Source of the DNA: Rhodospirillaceae bacterium
GTDB lineage: Bacteria; Pseudomonadota; Alphaproteobacteria; CACIAM-22H2
DNA length: 56,919 nucleotides
Direction: 5' to 3'
NCBI GenBank assembly: GCA_027490975.1
Contig: JAIXXA010000141.1
Location: 1 to 56,919 of the forward strand
Positions 53,371 to 56,919 of the stretch are shown here, in pieces. The notes below the pieces were generated by a model, which was not told the origin of the DNA, did not search any database, and worked only from the letters and a program-made list of their open reading frames with translations. A program made the position numbers and the translations under genes. The number at the start of each line of letters is the position of its first letter. The first letter of the stretch is position 1.

Positions 53371-54263
53371 AACGACGTCCAGCACAATTCGTGTTTGTTG
53401 TGGAACAAGTGCCGCAGGCGGCCGCCCGGGATCGCCGCGAAACGCTGCGCGGTTTCGTGGTCGGTGGCGCCCTGGAATTTGAGCGTGCACACGATGCGGC
53501 GCGCGAGCCCCGTTTCGCGCCAGCGCTGCACGAGTTCGAGCAGCCGTGCGGGATAGCAGATCACATCGCTGAACAGCCAGTCGACCGGGCCGATCTCGGC
53601 GGGATCGAGGCCGAAGGCGCTCGCTTGGCGCCATTCGATGCCGGGCAGGGCCATCACGCTAGCGTCGAGCGGCGCCTTGTCGACCGCGAGCACGGACGCG
53701 CCGAGTTTGGCGAGCACCCAGCTCCAGCCGCCGGGCGATGCGCCCAGATCGACGCAGCGCTGGCCGGGCTGCGGCATTTCGCCCGCCAGGGTCAGCGCCT
53801 CCCAGAGCTTCAGATAGGCCCGGCTCGGCGGGCCGCTGCGGTCTTCGACGAAGCGGCATTCGCCGTGCGCGAACGCACTGCTGCAATCGGGGCTTGCAAA
53901 AATCCGATCGGGGGCGAGCAGCATCCAGGAGCCCATGGGTGCCGCCGGCGGGAAGGTGCCGAATTCGAGCGGCTTGCCCGAGACCTTCGGCAGCCCGTCT
54001 TGGATGAGGGCCGCGCGGCGGTGGGCGAGATGCGGCAGGCACGCCCAGTTGCGCTGCAATGCGCGCAAGGCTTTGACGCCGTCGCCGATCGACACGATCG
54101 GGATCTCGCGCGGATTGCGCCACACATTTTGTGCCCAGGCGGCATCGCGCGGGGCGCCTTCGGCCACCAGCAGGCGCCCGTATTCGGCGACGACGGTGCC
54201 GAGCTCTTCGCGCAGCGGTTCCACGAAGCCTTCGGCGGCGAGATAGGCGGCGATCTGGTTCAT
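53367..54263 (-). CDS. RlmM-like SAM-dependent rRNA methyltransferase
   Basis: A 298-residue protein of the RlmM/RrmJ-type 2'-O-methyltransferase fold. The SAM loop VDLGASPGG is at 171-179, and the catalytic tetrad reads Lys152, Asp233, Lys262 and Glu292, as in RlmM (23S rRNA C2498). It is shorter than the enteric protein (about 360), mostly in the N-terminal part. The start is ATG at 54263, divergent from the membrane protein gene. The rRNA target is inferred, not shown. Confidence 0.82.
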
Positions 54264-54337
54264 TTGCGGGCCGGACTATAGGCGTTCGGACGGTCCTCTT
54301 GCCAGCCTGCGGTTTGCCGCGCGACACTGGCTTTCTC

Positions 54338-55753
54338 GTGCCGCGTCCTGTTCCTCCGCATGGTTTGGCCGACCGCTTGGCCGTTTGGCTGCCGGTGGCG
54401 CTTACTGTCGCAACCCTGCTGCAAACGGCGGTCGGTTTTGCCGTTTTGCGCCCGCTCACCTTGCCGCTTTTGGCCGTGTGGCTTGCGGCGGTGGCGGGCC
54501 GCATGCGCACGACCGAACGGATCTTTGCGGCCGCGGCGCTGGGCAGTTGCGTGCCGGTCGTGTGGCTCGATCCGCTTTGGCCGCAGACGCTGGGCATGGC
54601 CTTGGACCGCGCGACGGTGTTCGTGGCCCTGCTCACGGCGCTCGGCCTTCTGCGCGACGCCGCACGCACCTCGGCCGCCGTGCGGCGCTGCGGCCAGTGG
54701 CTCATCGCCCAATCGCCGAGCCGCCGCTTTCTGGCGCTGGCGCTCGGCGGCCACGGATTCGGCATCGCGCTCAACATGGGGGCGGTCACGCTGCTCGGCA
54801 CGCTCGTGAACCGCGCCAACACGCTGCAGGCGGCAGGCGGCGACGCCGGCATCGTGGCGATCCGCGAGGAACGCATGAACGTGGCGCTGCTGCAGGGTTT
54901 CTTCAGCATGCTCGTGTGGTCGCCGATGGCGATTTCGGTGGCGTTTTCGCTGGCCATGGTGCCGGGCGTGAGCTGGTTCGACATGGGCCCGCCGGCCGCC
55001 GCCCTCGCGGCCCTCTTCATCGCGATCGGCTGGGCGGTCGACCGCGTCCGCTGGCCGCCCTCCAGACGGCGCGCTCCGCCGCGCACCGAACCCGCCCCGC
55101 CCGCGCGCCAAGCGGCCCCGATGCTGTTCATCGTCGCGGGCTTGGTGGCAAGCGTGCTGACGCTCAAAGCCCTCAGCGGGATCGGCATGGTCGAGGCGAT
55201 CGCGTGGGTCGCGGCCCTGTTCGCCCTGTGCTGGCTCTGGTTGCAGTATGCAAGGCTGGGGCCGGTACGTGCGACCGGCACCTGGGGCTTGCGCCTGCAC
55301 CGCCATGTTGTGGCCTACGTGCCGGACATGCGCGGCGAACAGGTGGTGCTCGGGGCGTCGAGCGCGTTGGGCGTCACGCTGGCCGTGCTTCTCAAAAGCC
55401 TCGGCGTGTCGGCGCTGCTCGACGCGCTCGCCTTGCCGGGCCCGGTGCTGGCGCTTGCGATCGTGATCTTCATCATCGTCGGCTCGCAATTCGGCGTCGT
55501 GGCGCTGATCACCAGTGCGGTCGCGGGCGGGGCTGTGCTCGGCATGCAGGCCTCGCCGCTGTCGGCCCTCGGGCTCGTGCTCGCGATCCAGGTCGGCTGG
55601 GCTTTGTCGGCGACCCTGTCGCCCTATTCGGGCGGCTCGATGATTCTGGGCCGCATTTTGGGGCGCAACCCCACCATCTTCGCGCGCTGGAACTTGCCGT
55701 GGGCGGCCGTGTGCCTTGCTGCCTACGGCGCACTGCTCGCGGCGTTTTCCTGA
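54338..55753 (+). CDS. Polytopic membrane protein of unknown function
   Basis: A 471-residue integral membrane protein with about 11-12 helices and a basic, Pro/Arg-rich cytoplasmic loop in the middle (around residue 245: DRVRWPPSRRRAPPRTEPAP). Two similar helical halves flank the loop, with small-residue motifs such as GGHGFGIALNMGAV and SATLSPYSGGSMILG, reminiscent of ion-transporter-superfamily carriers. The family is not recognised. The likely start is GTG at 54338; TTG codons up to 10 codons upstream are alternatives. Its tail overlaps the phosphatase gene by 31 bases on the other strand. Confidence 0.75.
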   Translation: MPRPVPPHGLADRLAVWLPVALTVATLLQTAVGFAVLRPLTLPLLAVWLAAVAGRMRTTERIFAAAALGSCVPVVWLDPLWPQTLGMALDRATVFVALLTALGLLRDAARTSAAVRRCGQWLIAQSPSRRFLALALGGHGFGIALNMGAVTLLGTLVNRANTLQAAGGDAGIVAIREERMNVALLQGFFSMLVWSPMAISVAFSLAMVPGVSWFDMGPPAAALAALFIAIGWAVDRVRWPPSRRRAPPRTEPAPPARQAAPMLFIVAGLVASVLTLKALSGIGMVEAIAWVAALFALCWLWLQYARLGPVRATGTWGLRLHRHVVAYVPDMRGEQVVLGASSALGVTLAVLLKSLGVSALLDALALPGPVLALAIVIFIIVGSQFGVVALITSAVAGGAVLGMQASPLSALGLVLAIQVGWALSATLSPYSGGSMILGRILGRNPTIFARWNLPWAAVCLAAYGALLAAFS

Positions 55754-56526
55754 TCGGCAAGCACGCTTGCAATGTCGTCCCACGCCTCTTGCGTGGCGGC
55801 CTGCAGCAAGGGGCCGACATGGCGGCGCACATCGTAGGCGCTGCGGTCGTCCATGAAGGCCGACACCCCGCCCATCTCGGCGACGGCGAGGCAGCCGGCC
55901 GCATGGTCCCACGGCAATGCGCGCGTGAACACGCCGAAGCCGATGCGCCCGCGCGCAAGGTCGAGATAGACCGCACCGGCACAGCGCTCGTCCACGAATC
56001 CGGCGAACCGTTCGCTCTCAACCGCGCGCTTGCGCAGCTTGTTGCCATAGACCGCCCCGACCGTGCCGCCGGCCAGCTTCGCAGGCGCGCCCCGAAACTG
56101 CGCGCCGCTCCCGCGCGCCGCAACCAGAAGATCGCCGGTGAGCGGTTCGTACACCCAACCCGCCACGGGCTTTCCGGCCTGCGCCAACGCAACGATGGTG
56201 CAGAAGGGGCGCCGCCCTTGCGCGAAATTGCCGGTTCCGTCGAGCGGATCGACGATCCACACGGGCCCCGCCTCGGCGAGCCGGTCGAGCACGTTTGCGT
56301 CTTTGGCGACGGCTTCTTCGCCGACCACGATGCTGCCGGGCAGAATGTCGGCAAGGGCGCGCTCGAGCAGCGCTTCGGCTTCGAGATCGGCCGCCGTCAC
56401 GTAGTCGCTGGGCCCTTTGAGCGCGATTTCGTGCGCCGCCAAAGCCTGGAAGCGCGGCACGATCGCGGTTGCCGCAATCTCGGCAATCCGCGCCGAAACA
56501 AGGTCGATTGCGGCGGCGGCAAGCAT
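55723..56526 (-). CDS. Inositol monophosphatase family protein
   Basis: A 267-residue Mg-dependent, lithium-sensitive-type sugar phosphatase fold. The metal sites are visible: Glu70/Glu71 in VVGEEAV, DPLDGTGNF at 93-101, and the later PWDHAAG. Members cleave inositol phosphates, fructose-1,6-bisphosphate, histidinol phosphate or 3'-phosphoadenylate; which one applies here cannot be told. ATG at 56526 was chosen; an upstream in-frame ATG at 56589 gives a poor N-terminus. Confidence 0.9.
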   Translation of the reverse strand: MLAAAAIDLVSARIAEIAATAIVPRFQALAAHEIALKGPSDYVTAADLEAEALLERALADILPGSIVVGEEAVAKDANVLDRLAEAGPVWIVDPLDGTGNFAQGRRPFCTIVALAQAGKPVAGWVYEPLTGDLLVAARGSGAQFRGAPAKLAGGTVGAVYGNKLRKRAVESERFAGFVDERCAGAVYLDLARGRIGFGVFTRALPWDHAAGCLAVAEMGGVSAFMDDRSAYDVRRHVGPLLQAATQEAWDDIASVLADQENAASSAP

Positions 56527-56833
56527 GCCTCGGGGGTACCCCAGCGCAGCCCCAAGGGCAAGGCCCATCCACCCGAAATAGGTTACCAAACGCGACCAAA
56601 CGCGACCGTCGCCGACTCAAGCTGTTGATTTTCAACAGTTGCAACCACGGCGACGATTCGAGGTTACATGTTGCGCGGGACCGCATGGAGCGCGGACCCC
56701 CGCTTCGTCTTTCTTCACATGTCAAACAGCGCATGCCGTTGGGGACGTGCCCGGCGGCGATGCTTGATTGGAGCATAAACTATCGAAAATTACAAGAACA
56801 TAGCAAATAATCTTAACTAAGAAAAAGATAATG
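56527..56833. other. 307-base intergenic stretch with repeats and an AT-rich end
   Basis: No convincing gene was found here. It holds a 10-base tandem repeat ACCAAACGCG x2 (56585-56604) and a perfect inverted repeat CTGTTGA-TTT-TCAACAG (56622-56638). At the right (about 56760-56833) it becomes unusually AT-rich for this genome. A 41-codon open frame at 56685-56810 looks non-coding. It is probably the control region of the phosphatase gene, which is transcribed leftward. Confidence 0.5.
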
Positions 56834-56919
56834 TTATGCTGCACCGCAGGCCGCAAGCGCGCAGGCGCTGGCGTCTGTTTCGATCTGGATCGTGGCGTGG
56901 GCGATCGAAAAACGCGCGC
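56834..56919 (-). CDS. C-terminal end of a probable cation diffusion facilitator (start outside window)
   Basis: The last 27 codons of a leftward gene running off the right edge. The peptide contains IAHATIQIETDASACAL, which matches the C-terminal cytoplasmic strand of CDF/ZitB-type metal exporters (pattern HxTIQIE followed by a Cys). Nothing upstream is visible, so the metal cannot be named. Confidence 0.55.
   Translation of the reverse strand, partial: ARFSIAHATIQIETDASACALAACGAA

Overview
The window is a gene-dense, high-GC stretch of chromosome from an alphaproteobacterium. A member of Rhodospirillales in the broad sense is most likely, but the genus cannot be fixed from the sequence. 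The pointers are small alphaproteobacterial families (DUF2842, DUF3572), a phasin with a TetR-type regulator, the order hldD-lgt-midA-pgeF, and dense packing with many 4-base stop/start overlaps and frequent GTG starts. I saw no tRNA, rRNA, insertion sequence, prophage or CRISPR array. About 59 coding regions are supported, two of them cut by the window ends.

Layout. 1-4.8 kb: end of an SDR dehydrogenase, a glyoxalase-like protein, a dienelactone hydrolase, and a three-gene envelope operon (lipoprotein, Tat/lipobox M48 peptidase, lipoprotein). 4.9-9.7 kb: housekeeping run proC / prs-rplY-pth-ychF with a CsaA-type protein. 9.7-11 kb: phasin and TetR regulator. 11-15.6 kb: operon hldD-lgt-midA-pgeF, a tiny hydrophobic ORF, and a lipoprotein. 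15.7-18.2 kb: ubiK, a YbjN-like protein, a 2OG-Fe(II) oxygenase and a nitroreductase. 18.3-25.7 kb: an AllG/AllF/AllH-like set (the oxamate carbamoyltransferase families), a lone molybdopterin subunit of the xanthine dehydrogenase family, psuG and arfB. 25.8-33.9 kb: a cell-surface or small-molecule cluster. Its plus-strand half is a GT2, a sulfatase-fold enzyme and a CDP-alcohol phosphatidyltransferase/FkbM fusion. Its minus-strand half is DUF2842, a RibD-type reductase, a zinc-less alcohol dehydrogenase relative, a divergent PTPS/QueD relative, a GT4 and a methyltransferase. 33.9-39.3 kb: a methyltransferase, DUF3572, hrpB and small conserved genes.

39.5-53.4 kb: the outstanding feature, a pel-type exopolysaccharide operon of nine tightly coupled genes. 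PelA is split into a GH114 hydrolase and a deacetylase protein. PelB is split into a TPR protein and an outer-membrane barrel protein. PelC is absent. PelD ends after its GAF domain and lacks the degenerate GGDEF domain that binds c-di-GMP. The operon closes with a UDP-sugar 4-epimerase that could supply UDP-GalNAc. A perfect 15-bp palindrome lies in its promoter region. Together the genes would make (PelF, PelX-like epimerase), move across the inner membrane (PelD/E/G), modify (PelA parts) and export (PelB parts) a GalNAc-rich polymer, apparently without the usual c-di-GMP switch in PelD.

53.4-56.9 kb: an RlmM-like rRNA methyltransferase, an unassigned polytopic membrane protein, an inositol-monophosphatase family enzyme, an AT-rich intergenic stretch, and the last 27 codons of a probable cation diffusion facilitator.
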